Made by a program: the position numbers and the translations under genes. The notes under the pieces are model-generated. The model was not told where the DNA came from and ran no database searches. It saw nothing but the letters and a program-made list of their open reading frames with translations. This document shows, in pieces, positions 1 through 6,411 of a stretch of DNA of 14,461 bases (its first letter is position 1; the number at the start of each line of letters is the position of its first letter). The stretch lies in contig NJEK01000041.1 of NCBI GenBank assembly GCA_002255105.1, positions 1-14,461 on the forward strand, in the 5' to 3' direction. This DNA is from Candidatus Wolframiiraptor sp. EX4484-121. Lineage in GTDB: Archaea > Thermoproteota > Nitrososphaeria_A > Caldarchaeales > Wolframiiraptoraceae.

Positions 1-291
1 ATCATGTCATTAATGTCGTCTAGAAACCGGCTATGCATTAAGCAACTATCCAAGCTTGACATAGGGTTAATGGCTTTGGGCGGCGTAATAGCGATAGGCA
101 TCGGTGACACCATATATCTAGTTGGATTGAATATGATCCAAGCGAATATCGCCGCGCCGTTAGGTTCAACTACGCCTCTCTTTTCAACAGCCCTCGCCTT
201 AATACTCCTTAAGGAGCGCCTCTCAAGCAAAACCGTGGCTGCAGCGCTAATTATAACCCTCGGCATAGTTCTCTTAAATATTAGGACCTAG
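1..291 (+). CDS. EamA/DMT-family membrane transporter, C-terminal fragment
   Basis: The reading frame is open to the first base of the window, so this is the 3' end of a longer gene. The visible residues form three hydrophobic segments. They carry the pattern GDTIYLVGLNMIQANIAAPL, then a run ending PLFSTALALILLKERLSS, and finally a last helix before the stop. The "NMIQA...A.....TPLF......LKERL" layout is characteristic of the second EamA repeat of drug/metabolite transporters, where the LKER motif sits between the last two helices. The substrate cannot be told. The gene is co-oriented with aIF2-alpha but separated from it by about 93 bases containing a TATA-like box, so it is probably not co-transcribed. 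Confidence 0.75.
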   Translation: MMSLMSSRNRLCIKQLSKLDIGLMALGGVIAIGIGDTIYLVGLNMIQANIAAPLGSTTPLFSTALALILLKERLSSKTVAAALIITLGIVLLNIRT

Positions 292-347
292 CCTGCAGCT
301 CTATGAATGCTTGTTAAAAGTTTAACTGGACGGGCTTCTGAGATGTG

Positions 348-359
348 TTTCTTAAATAG
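348..359 (+). promoter_or_regulatory. TATA-like box for the aIF2-alpha/nop10 operon
   Basis: The stretch tttcttaaatag is centred about 31 bases upstream of the ATG at 385. That is where an archaeal TATA box would sit for a leaderless or very short-leader transcript. It also supports 385 over the earlier in-frame ATG at 307, which would place this box inside the coding region. A short inverted repeat, gttaaa-ag-tttaac, lies just upstream at 313-326 and could be an operator or chance. Confidence 0.4.
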
Positions 360-384
360 TGAACTAATTCTAGGGATAGACGGT

Positions 385-1173
385 ATGGCCGAGCTGGTGA
401 GACCGGATTCTCCTGAGGTAGGGGAGCTCGTGATAGGGGTCGTTAAGAGGGTTGAGAGATATGGTGTGTACGTCGATCTAGTTGAGTATCCGGGCTGGGA
501 GGGGTTCGTCCACATCTCCGAGATCTCGCTGAAGTGGGTCAGGAATATCAGGGACTATCTCAGGGAGAGGCAGAGAGAGGTCTTCAAGGTCTTGAGGATG
601 AATATGGATGCGAGGCAGGCCGACGTATCCCTTAGAAGGGTCTCGAAGAAGGAGCGCACCCAGAAGCTATTGGAGTGGAAGAGGGCTCAGAGGGTCTTGA
701 GGGTCCTACATCTACTCGCCGAGAGATCGGGAAGAAGTCCTGAAGAAATAAATTCCATGCTGGTGAAGCCCGCGGCCGAGCGTAACCTAACCCTATACGA
801 GGTCTTTCTGGAGATCCTGGACTCCGGAAAGCTTCCGAGCTGGATGAAGCTTGATGAGAAGCTCTCAGAACTCCTACTCGAGCTGATCAAGAAGGAGATA
901 AAGCTCAAGAAGATAGCCTTAAAGGCCACCCTCAAGCTCTCAGTCGCCACCGGAAACGGCGTCGAGGTGATTAGGAGGGCGATAAGGGAGGGGTTGAGGG
1001 AGGCCGGAAGGGGGGAGAGGGTCTCGATAACCACCGTGGGCCCCCCAAGATACTTGATCAGGGTTGAGGCGGATGAGGAGTCGAGGGCTAGAGAGCTTCT
1101 AGAGAAGGTCGCTGAGCGATGCATGAAGATCGTCAAGGAGGCCGGTGGAAAGGCGGAGCTGGTGATGGGATAG
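385..1173 (+). CDS. Translation initiation factor aIF2 subunit alpha
   Basis: This is the alpha subunit of the heterotrimeric aIF2 that delivers initiator Met-tRNA to the small ribosomal subunit. From the ATG at 385 it is 262 residues, in the usual range for the family. Residues 12-86 form the N-terminal S1 RNA-binding domain (GELVIGVVKRVERYGVYVDL, then GWEGFVHISEIS and DVSLRRVS). A helical middle domain with the KKERTQKLLEWKRAQR stretch follows. The C-terminal alpha/beta domain, which contacts aIF2-gamma, includes TTVGPPRYLIRVEA. The frame also has an ATG at 307, but those 26 extra residues do not look like the family and the TATA-like box lies within them. nop10 starts two bases after the stop, the classic archaeal pairing. 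The usual upstream rpl44e and rps27e genes are replaced by a transporter gene. Confidence 0.93.
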   Translation: MAELVRPDSPEVGELVIGVVKRVERYGVYVDLVEYPGWEGFVHISEISLKWVRNIRDYLRERQREVFKVLRMNMDARQADVSLRRVSKKERTQKLLEWKRAQRVLRVLHLLAERSGRSPEEINSMLVKPAAERNLTLYEVFLEILDSGKLPSWMKLDEKLSELLLELIKKEIKLKKIALKATLKLSVATGNGVEVIRRAIREGLREAGRGERVSITTVGPPRYLIRVEADEESRARELLEKVAERCMKIVKEAGGKAELVMG

Positions 1174-1175
1174 GC

Positions 1176-1343
1176 ATGCGGGCCCTAATTCATAAATGCG
1201 TTAAATGTGGGAGGTATACATTGAGGTCCGATAGATGTCCAAGCTGCGGCGGGGAGGTCAGATCCGCGCATCCCCCAAATATATCGCTTGAACATAGGTA
1301 TTTAGAGAAGATCCTAGAGCTTAGAAGGGGCCGTGGAAAATAG
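1176..1343 (+). CDS. H/ACA ribonucleoprotein protein Nop10
   Basis: This 55-residue protein is a core subunit of the H/ACA RNP that directs RNA-guided pseudouridylation together with Cbf5, Gar1 and L7Ae. It starts MRALIHKCVKCGRYTLRSD and continues with a second Cys-x2-Cys pair, giving the four-cysteine zinc ribbon. The conserved SAHPP segment follows, and then the C-terminal helix. The ATG at 1176 is two bases after the aIF2-alpha stop, so the genes are probably translationally coupled. An upstream in-frame ATG at 1119 lies inside aIF2-alpha and is rejected. In many archaea a PAC2-family gene follows directly. Here that gene is about 2 kb further on, beyond an accessory island. The last 23 bases overlap a reverse-strand ORF. 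Confidence 0.93.
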   Translation: MRALIHKCVKCGRYTLRSDRCPSCGGEVRSAHPPNISLEHRYLEKILELRRGRGK

Positions 1344-1503
1344 CTTTAATCCTCGTGGCCTCTAGTAGATCCTCTGAGCTTATCTCATCATCGAGCCAGG
1401 CCTTCACCAATGAAGCCTTGCTCCTAAGCTTGTTTCCGTGCTTACACTCCCATCTCCTATGCCTCGGAATATAATGCTCCACAACCTCCGTTAAGCTCCT
1501 CAT
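1321..1503 (-). CDS. Small hypothetical protein, 60 residues
   Basis: I do not recognise this protein. It starts MRSLTEVVEHYIPRHRRWEC, is rich in charged residues and is predicted mostly helical, with no membrane segment. A purine-rich gagga lies about eight bases upstream of the ATG at 1503. Arginine and glutamate codons (AGG, AGA, GAG) match the neighbouring genes, which argues for a real gene rather than chance. The 3' end overlaps the 3' end of nop10 by 23 bases on the opposite strand. It is the first ORF of the island between nop10 and the PAC2 gene, so it may be accessory cargo or an old neighbour. It has only one cysteine and no clear toxin or antitoxin motif. Confidence 0.45.
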   Translation of the reverse strand: MRSLTEVVEHYIPRHRRWECKHGNKLRSKASLVKAWLDDEISSEDLLEATRIKAIFHGPF

Positions 1504-1706
1504 CCGAGTCCTCGAGGTATTTGGCTTGGATATGTCTATTTTCGGTCATGCCTCAAACCCTTTTATCCGGGTTAATGGATTATGGGCTGGAGGCTCGACG
1601 AGTTCAGGAGGGAGATACTCCGATGTGGTTGGTGGGCTTGTTGGGGTGCTTTATCGTGGGTTGGGGATTCTTGTTCTACGGGCCTCTCCAGCTGGAGGGA
1701 TAATGG
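1504..1706 (+). other. 5' non-coding region of the IS110-like gene, possible left-end RNA
   Basis: No convincing gene lies here. Two plus-strand frames stay open across it but encode low-complexity Gly/Trp/Leu-rich strings unlike any family. Several small hairpins can be drawn: ctc-gac-gag near 1594, GGAG/CTCC around 1607-1620, and a long-range GCTGGA (1586-1591) with TCCAGC (1687-1692) that would close about 100 bases. IS110-group elements carry their bridge RNA in this position. The more strongly folded candidate here lies 3' of the recombinase instead, so this one is a weak alternative. Confidence 0.2.
1694..1698 (+). promoter_or_regulatory. Ribosome binding site of the IS110-like recombinase
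   Basis: GGAGG lies eight bases before the ATG at 1707 and decides that start over the out-of-frame ATG at 1703. Confidence 0.5.
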
Positions 1707-2579
1707 ATGGGTGAGGATGGTGCCGAGGTTAGGAGGGTGTTCGTTGATACGGCGTGGAACAGTAAGCCGCATGCATGCTATGATCCTTTAACCGATAGGT
1801 TCTTTGAGGAGGATAAGCTAGCGGATCTCAAGGACTATGACGACATTTACTTAGATTCTCTATTGTTTCCAGGAATTTGGAGCGAATTGAGAGAGCTTAT
1901 CGTTGATGGCCGTAGAGTCTATCATTTTACTAGGCCATGGAGGTGGAGGGAGTTGAGAAGGCGGTTCAGGGACGGCTTGAAAGAGAGGTTCAAGACTGAG
2001 GAAGTTAGGAAGACGGACTTTGGAGATGCCTACGTTCTGTGGAAGGTCTATGAGAGAGGCGTCGCTAAAGGTAATCTGCATAAGTGGTTTAAGCGGATTG
2101 GAATCGTGGATGTTGAGCTTAGACCTTTGCTTACGAAGGAAGCTACTATTGCTAAGATTGTTGATAGGCTTGAGAAGATGGAGATGATGGGTATGCAAGT
2201 GGATGAGGTTGAAGAGGTGAAGGAGCTATTAGAGAGGGTTCGACGGGAGATCGTTGATAGAGGCTTTAAGCTGATGCCGTGGATTCGAGAGGTTGCGAAG
2301 AGGATGGGATTAGATGGGGAGGACACCTATGCTTTAACTGGGCTGATGGGTCTGGCCGTCTACTTGAAGCGATTATCTTATCATCAAGCGATAAGATATC
2401 TTGGACTTTACAAGGCTGGGAGGAGGGGTGCTAAGAGGTGTAGTGGAAGGGTTAGGAGATACTTGGTGATGTTGGCGACGTCGATAGTTCGTAGGGAGGG
2501 TAGGTTTCCGCCGAGGCTTAAGGATTTGCGGTTTGCGGGCGACCCTGAGGAAGTTGACAAACCTAATGCGGGAGCTTGA
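1707..2579 (+). CDS. Divergent IS110-family-like transposase/recombinase (DEDD type)
   Basis: This is a 290-residue protein of about the usual IS110 transposase size. An N-terminal RuvC-like part begins with VFVD (Asp14). It continues through IYLD (Asp50) and then KTDFGDAYVL (Asp104 and Asp107), which matches the KTDxxDAxxL motif of DEDD transposases. A charged, probably coiled-coil stretch covers roughly residues 135-185. The C-terminal part reads like a Transposase_20 domain: YLGLYKAGRR, then KRCSGRVRRYLVMLATSIVRR, with Ser246 in the place of the nucleophilic serine. From memory, IS621 has Asp11, Glu60, Asp102, Asp105 and Ser241, so the spacing agrees well. The second acidic residue is Asp rather than Glu here. 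IS110 enzymes act with a bridge RNA encoded in the non-coding end of the element, and a strongly folded segment follows directly. The assignment rests on motif order and spacing. Confidence 0.65.
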   Translation: MGEDGAEVRRVFVDTAWNSKPHACYDPLTDRFFEEDKLADLKDYDDIYLDSLLFPGIWSELRELIVDGRRVYHFTRPWRWRELRRRFRDGLKERFKTEEVRKTDFGDAYVLWKVYERGVAKGNLHKWFKRIGIVDVELRPLLTKEATIAKIVDRLEKMEMMGMQVDEVEEVKELLERVRREIVDRGFKLMPWIREVAKRMGLDGEDTYALTGLMGLAVYLKRLSYHQAIRYLGLYKAGRRGAKRCSGRVRRYLVMLATSIVRREGRFPPRLKDLRFAGDPEEVDKPNAGA

Positions 2580-2725
2580 GCCCGCCGGGATCTAGGCAGG
2601 GGCTAAAGCCATGGTAACGCCCCGTCTGCTCATATTAGTGGCCCTGGCGGGCTCTTATGCCTGAATCCGGGGACCGAAATAGCTTGTTGCGGGGCTACTA
2701 TGGCGGCCATACCGCCTAGACCCTC
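2578..2725 (+). ncRNA. Structured RNA candidate 3' of the recombinase (possible bridge RNA)
   Basis: A perfect nine-base-pair stem pairs gagcccgcc (2578-2586) with ggcgggctc (2646-2654). It extends by three further G-C pairs after a one-base bulge (2587-2589 with 2642-2644). Inside it, GCAG-GGGC (2596-2603) pairs with GCCC and CTGC (2619-2629), closing a loop of about 15 bases. The two stems are separated by an asymmetric internal loop, about 6 bases on the left and 12 on the right. A second hairpin, GGCGG/CCGCC (2702-2706 with 2712-2716), follows, and then a pyrimidine-rich run. A stem, a two-sided internal loop and an apical hairpin is the shape of a bridge-RNA target or donor loop, and IS1111-type relatives encode this RNA 3' of the enzyme. 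RNA ends, strand and function are inferred. There is no ACA box, so an H/ACA RNA is unlikely. Confidence 0.45.
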
Positions 2726-2759
2726 CCTCTCCTCCTCTTCTTTATCTGGCTCACACCTC

Positions 2760-3156
2760 TTACCGTTTACGGATACTCGACTGTGAGAGATTGATTTTCC
2801 CCAATCTTGATTTGAAGATCTTTAGGGAAGAGAGCGAAGTATTGCTCGGGATCGGTACAGCACCAGCATCTACTTTCTTCAACATAGAATCGCTTAGGAG
2901 TGACCTGACCTCTTCTCCGCGATCGTTGCCAGCTTTAACATCTCTTCGCCATTGTGGCCGTTGAACGAAATAATATCTGTAATGCAAGGACTTCCTCTTG
3001 TAAGGGTGCCTGTTTTATCAAATATGACTACGTCTAGGCTGTGTACGATCTCAAGCACCTTCTTTTTTGAGGAGAGGATCACGTTCTACCCGCTTTACCC
3101 ATCCCGACGGCAATCGTTACAGGTGTCACCAGCCTTAAAGCACATGGATGCGCAAT
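2760..3156 (-). pseudogene. P1B-type heavy-metal ATPase fragment, frameshifted
   Basis: Three reverse-strand segments in different frames line up with consecutive parts of a heavy-metal P-type ATPase. First, about 3156-3090 reads IAHPCALRLVTPVTIAVGMG, matching the metal-binding helix where CPC would be expected (here HPC). Second, after a frame change, NVILSSKKKVLEIVHSLDVV leads into the phosphorylation motif DKTGTLTRG and on to LATIAEKRSGH before a stop. Third, after another frameshift, LSDSMLKKVDAGAVPIP corresponds to the start of the nucleotide-binding domain (normally HPL followed by a similar helix). The N-terminal membrane part, the rest of the N domain and the C-terminal helices are absent. 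The remnant is clearly non-functional. It lies inside the island separating nop10 from the PAC2 gene. Confidence 0.8.
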
Positions 3157-3357
3157 TCATTTCCTCTATTTCTAAAACTGCTCTTTTTCTTCTAATAGCT
3201 CACACCGAGTTGAGATTATCGTCGCTTGCTTAAGAAGTTCCTGCTCATCGCCTAAAAATTTAAATTATTAATTTAATGAAGGTATTGAGTAAGAACGTGG
3301 GGCCATACCTCTAACTCTAAATATGAGGGGGTTTAGGGATAGTTGGGCTGAGAGCTC
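3157..3357. other. Gene-free stretch with AT-rich block upstream of the PAC2 gene
   Basis: No gene is supported here. The bases around 3255-3275 form a strongly AT-rich, partly self-complementary block (aaatttaaattattaattta). A second TATA-like sequence, ctctaaatat, lies at 3315-3324, about 38 bases before the PAC2 start. Either could be the promoter the PAC2 gene acquired after separation from the aIF2-alpha/nop10 operon. A reverse-strand frame at about 3250-3173 reads GDEQELLKQATIISTR and then meets stops. I cannot place it and regard it as decayed sequence. Confidence 0.35.
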
Positions 3358-4257
3358 TTGGGAGAACCCTTGGATCGTGATGGCGTCAAGATAGTCTTAA
3401 CCGAGGCCGGCGAGCGCGCCGACTTAAGGGGGGCGCACGTTATCGAGGCATCTCCAAGCCTAGGGGCGGCCGGCTTGATCGCCATAAATTATCTGGTCGA
3501 GACCCTTAAGCCCGTCAAGATAGCGGAGGTGAAGTCTCTACACTTCCCCCACGTCAGCATAGTCGATGAGGGGTTGGCCTCCCACCCAAGCATAAATCTA
3601 TACCTGCATAGAGATGGTGACTTGAAGCTCGTCTTCATCTCCAGAAACTTCCCGATAGAGAGCGAGGAGGGAGGATACCTGATCGCCAGCAAGCTTCACA
3701 GATTCCTGGTTGAGAGGGGGGCTGTGAACTACTATCTCCTATCCAGCTCCAGGATAACCGGTGAGAGGGCGGTCTTCGTCGCCTCCTCAAATCCGGATGA
3801 TGTGAGAAGGTTCTTGGATTCCGGGGCCAGGATCCTCTCAAATCTAGATAATATTCCGGCCGATAAGCTCTCCTCCTACCTACTCATGCTCTACATGAGA
3901 GATACGGGCCACGCATGCATCCTAGTCTCAGAGGTTGTAACCTATTTCCCAGACCCCATCTCCGCGAGGATGCTGATAACGGTCCTGGCGAAGGGATTGG
4001 GATTCAAGGTCGATCTTGAGAGGCTTGACGAGGAGATAGAGAAGCATAGGAGGATCTTGGAGGAGGTTCAGAGGGGATATGAGCGGATGCTTCAGAGGCA
4101 GAGGGAGAGTGTTTTAGGTTTGGAGGCTCATAGACGTGGGACGTTATGCCACCCGCCACCGTCCTGGGCTTGTATGGTATTAGCTGGCCTATGGTCGTCT
4201 CATACCAGAACTTCTCGGTGGGTACTCCACGCTCGCTTATATATTCACTCTCATTGA
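3358..4257 (+). CDS. PAC2-family (proteasome assembly chaperone-like) protein with antisense tail
   Basis: Residues 8-250 match the archaeal PAC2 family, ATP-grasp-associated or proteasome-assembly-chaperone-like proteins commonly encoded just after nop10. They include VIEASPSLGAAGLIAINYL, then LKPVKIAEVKSLHFPH, a central alpha/beta core, and the C-terminal charged helix LDEEIEKHRRILEEVQRG. The start is a TTG at 3358; a TGA at 3349 closes the frame upstream. The TTG at 3370, five bases after GGGAG, is also possible. After about residue 251 (near 4110) the sequence becomes unlike the family and simply reads the antisense of the convergent aglB 3' end until the stop at 4257. The natural C-terminus and stop appear to have been lost when the two genes were joined. 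The exact biochemical role of archaeal PAC2 proteins is not established. Confidence 0.8.
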   Translation: MGEPLDRDGVKIVLTEAGERADLRGAHVIEASPSLGAAGLIAINYLVETLKPVKIAEVKSLHFPHVSIVDEGLASHPSINLYLHRDGDLKLVFISRNFPIESEEGGYLIASKLHRFLVERGAVNYYLLSSSRITGERAVFVASSNPDDVRRFLDSGARILSNLDNIPADKLSSYLLMLYMRDTGHACILVSEVVTYFPDPISARMLITVLAKGLGFKVDLERLDEEIEKHRRILEEVQRGYERMLQRQRESVLGLEAHRRGTLCHPPPSWACMVLAGLWSSHTRTSRWVLHARLYIHSH

Positions 4258-6145
4258 AGTGATGGCCCTCCTGATTCGCTATCCTAAGCATCCAGATCCA
4301 CTTTGCCTCATCTCCATATGATAGGAGCCTCATTATCATTGCACCGCCGGTCCGAGCTTGTATGTAGTGGGTGACGAAGACCAAGACGTGGGTTGCGCCG
4401 AACTTCTTGAAGACCCTGTAAGCCACGGTCTCATTCGACATGAAGGCGTATGCTATCTCACCTATCTGGGTTGAGTTTAGGGTCGCGTTATCTACTATGC
4501 TAGTCCTATTCCCCAGGATCGTGACCCAGTATCCATAGTCCCACCAGCAGGCCACGACCGCATCCTCCGGGAGGTTGTTCCTCATCCACTCAAGGGCATT
4601 AAGCCACGCATCCAGCTTCATCCTAAGCGGGGTGCTCGCCGAGACTATGGTTTGAGGCGTGTATCCGGAGTCTATCGCCGAGATCGAGTACCTGAATCCA
4701 TAGGCGCTTGGAATGAAGTTTACGGTGAGCAGGCCGACGATGAGTAGGGGGGTTAAGACGTAGTATTCGATGCTTATGGGCCTGACCTTAGCCTTCGCGC
4801 GGGTTAGGAGCTTAAGATTTCTAGAGAAGCCTTCTATAATCTCCGTCACCCCGAAGCCTGCCATCACGGCCACCATCGGGGCCATTATGGTCGATAATCT
4901 AACCATGGTTGATGAGAAGTATATCGTCAATATGGCATACCCGCTTAAGATCAGATCCTCGTCAGCCCTCCGCCTCAGGGCATAGTAGAATCCAAACAGG
5001 GCTAGGAGTAGCTGGAATCCAGCATCGGAGAACATTATGGCCCAGGTCGAGATCTGATTCTCCGCCACCGAGATCACTATAGGGAGCCTCGATCTTAGGG
5101 TTGGGACGACGACGCTGAAGAACTTCAATCCTGGGAGATTTGCTAGGCCGAGAGCTATCAGGGCTATGAAGCCGGCGATCCCCACGCCCACGACATAGTA
5201 TGGAAGCCTCCTCACATGCCTCCCTCCCGGAAGCATCCGCGAGAGCTCGAAGGAGATTAAGATTATGAGCGCGGCGAATCCCGAGAGGAGCGTCGTCTCG
5301 AACAAGTATCTTATTCCAAGCTTTGGAACCATTACCGATATGGCGGCGTAGATGGCGAATGTTAATGCGAATGATGTCAATAGCCTCCTCCTATATCTCC
5401 CCAATAGTGCCAGGATCACGGTTATCAAGGGGATGTATGTTAATGGGAACTTGGCCGCCCCCCAGCTCGCCGAGAGATAGCCCAACGAGAAGCCCGAGAC
5501 GATCGAATACGCTATCGACCCCTTCCAAGATCTTTCATCCTTTATCGCCTGGATATACGCCCAGATCCCGATCAGCATCAAGGGAATCCCGATACATTCG
5601 TCGTCGAACCATCCGAGCAGGCTTCTCTCGACGTGCGCCCTGCTCAAGGCTAGTAGGAATGCTGAGAATAATCCCGCAGGCTTTCCTCCGAGCTCCCTTC
5701 CCAGAAGATATGCGAAGACTATAGCGACCATCGATAAGAGTGGTGGGATGAATGCGGCTAATTCAAGTGGATTCAACTCTATTCCAAGGCCGTGTAGGGA
5801 GTGGTAAATGAAGGCGGCGAAGAACGGAAGCCCCGGGAACGCCGTTCTCCCAACATCTCTCCCGAACGGATACCACGAGGTCATGTCATGCCATGAGAAG
5901 AACTTTATGAAGCCTATCCAACCGTTCCTAACGATATACATGAATTCCTTATACTGCATCCACGGATCGAACTCGGTTAGATAGAGACCCCACCTCAATG
6001 GGAAGATCCTGATGAGGAATCCTATCGAGAGGATCATCAACATGATAGACGTCTCCAGGAGGACTAGCTTCCCGGAGAATAATCTATTCACCGTCTTCGT
6101 CAGCCTATTATCCTTAAGCATCGGAGCATCAGCTCTCATCATCAT
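4004..6145 (-). CDS. aglB: Oligosaccharyltransferase AglB (STT3 family), C-terminus altered
   Basis: AglB transfers the lipid-linked oligosaccharide to asparagine in N-x-S/T sequons on the outer membrane face. The first ~480 residues are multi-spanning and carry the catalytic motifs: EFDPW (Asp60), WFDDE (179-183), SVAE (359-362, the SVSE/TIxE-type loop) and Arg416 in a late helix. The soluble part has WWDYG (534-538), followed by the TLNSTQIGEIAYAF region. The product is 713 residues. The last family-like residues are VYEPPNLKH, near residue 679. Homologues usually continue there with a short strand segment ending the domain. Here 34 residues read the antisense of the PAC2 gene until the stop at 4004. 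The catalytic core is complete, so activity is possible. The start at 6145 is 14 bases past the previous stop; Met9 (6121) is an alternative. Confidence 0.93.
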   Translation of the reverse strand: MMMRADAPMLKDNRLTKTVNRLFSGKLVLLETSIMLMILSIGFLIRIFPLRWGLYLTEFDPWMQYKEFMYIVRNGWIGFIKFFSWHDMTSWYPFGRDVGRTAFPGLPFFAAFIYHSLHGLGIELNPLELAAFIPPLLSMVAIVFAYLLGRELGGKPAGLFSAFLLALSRAHVERSLLGWFDDECIGIPLMLIGIWAYIQAIKDERSWKGSIAYSIVSGFSLGYLSASWGAAKFPLTYIPLITVILALLGRYRRRLLTSFALTFAIYAAISVMVPKLGIRYLFETTLLSGFAALIILISFELSRMLPGGRHVRRLPYYVVGVGIAGFIALIALGLANLPGLKFFSVVVPTLRSRLPIVISVAENQISTWAIMFSDAGFQLLLALFGFYYALRRRADEDLILSGYAILTIYFSSTMVRLSTIMAPMVAVMAGFGVTEIIEGFSRNLKLLTRAKAKVRPISIEYYVLTPLLIVGLLTVNFIPSAYGFRYSISAIDSGYTPQTIVSASTPLRMKLDAWLNALEWMRNNLPEDAVVACWWDYGYWVTILGNRTSIVDNATLNSTQIGEIAYAFMSNETVAYRVFKKFGATHVLVFVTHYIQARTGGAMIMRLLSYGDEAKWIWMLRIANQEGHHFNESEYISERGVPTEKFWYETTIGQLIPYKPRTVAGGITSHVYEPPNLKHSPSASEASAHIPSEPPPRSSYASLSPRQASQDRP

Positions 6146-6159
6146 ATTTAACTATTTGA

Positions 6160-6411
6160 TCACAGCTTACGTCCGAAGCCCTCGCCGGAGCAGTGGACGA
6201 TTCCCTTGACCCTCCTGATGAAGGAGATGCATGTGAAGCATTCTAGGAATGAGACCCTCCTATTCGCGACGGGGCATTCAACATACTCCCTCTTCATCTT
6301 CCTAATCATCTTCCGCCCAAGAGCCCCCTTAACGGCTTCCTCGATCTCCTTATCGACTCTTAAAGCCCTCTTAGCCTCATGAACCTTGACCAGATACTTT
6401 GCCTCCCTCAA
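6160..6411 (-). CDS. Small four-cysteine protein, possible zinc-binding
   Basis: This 83-residue protein is basic and helical in its first 42 residues. A cysteine module follows: ECPVANRRVSFLECFTC, then VKGIVHCSG, with Cys46, Cys58, Cys61 and Cys74. The CPV...EC..C......C layout recalls short metal-binding modules common in archaeal and bacterial small proteins, so zinc or iron binding is plausible; the function is unknown. The start is a TTG at 6411 preceded by GGAGG with four bases of spacing. No earlier ATG, GTG or TTG lies between it and the upstream in-frame stop. It overlaps the protease 3' end by 35 bases and ends 14 bases before aglB, so all three are probably one transcript. There is no signal peptide, so it should act in the cytoplasm. 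Confidence 0.75.
   Translation of the reverse strand: MREAKYLVKVHEAKRALRVDKEIEEAVKGALGRKMIRKMKREYVECPVANRRVSFLECFTCISFIRRVKGIVHCSGEGFGRKL

Noticed and set aside
687..1136. 149-residue reverse-strand ORF
   Set aside because: It is the antisense shadow of aIF2-alpha, serine/leucine-rich with no family features.
1521..1791. Three overlapping plus-strand ORFs before the recombinase
   Set aside because: They encode Gly/Trp/Leu-rich strings with no ribosome site or family resemblance. The openness reflects G-rich, stop-poor DNA.
2578..2725. H/ACA guide RNA or RNase P/SRP RNA
   Set aside because: There is no ACA box after the stem, no kink-loop signature, and no conserved RNase P or SRP motif.
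3173..3250. Reverse-strand remnant reading GDEQELLKQATIISTR
   Set aside because: It is short, interrupted by stops, and I could not match it to a P-type ATPase segment or any other family.
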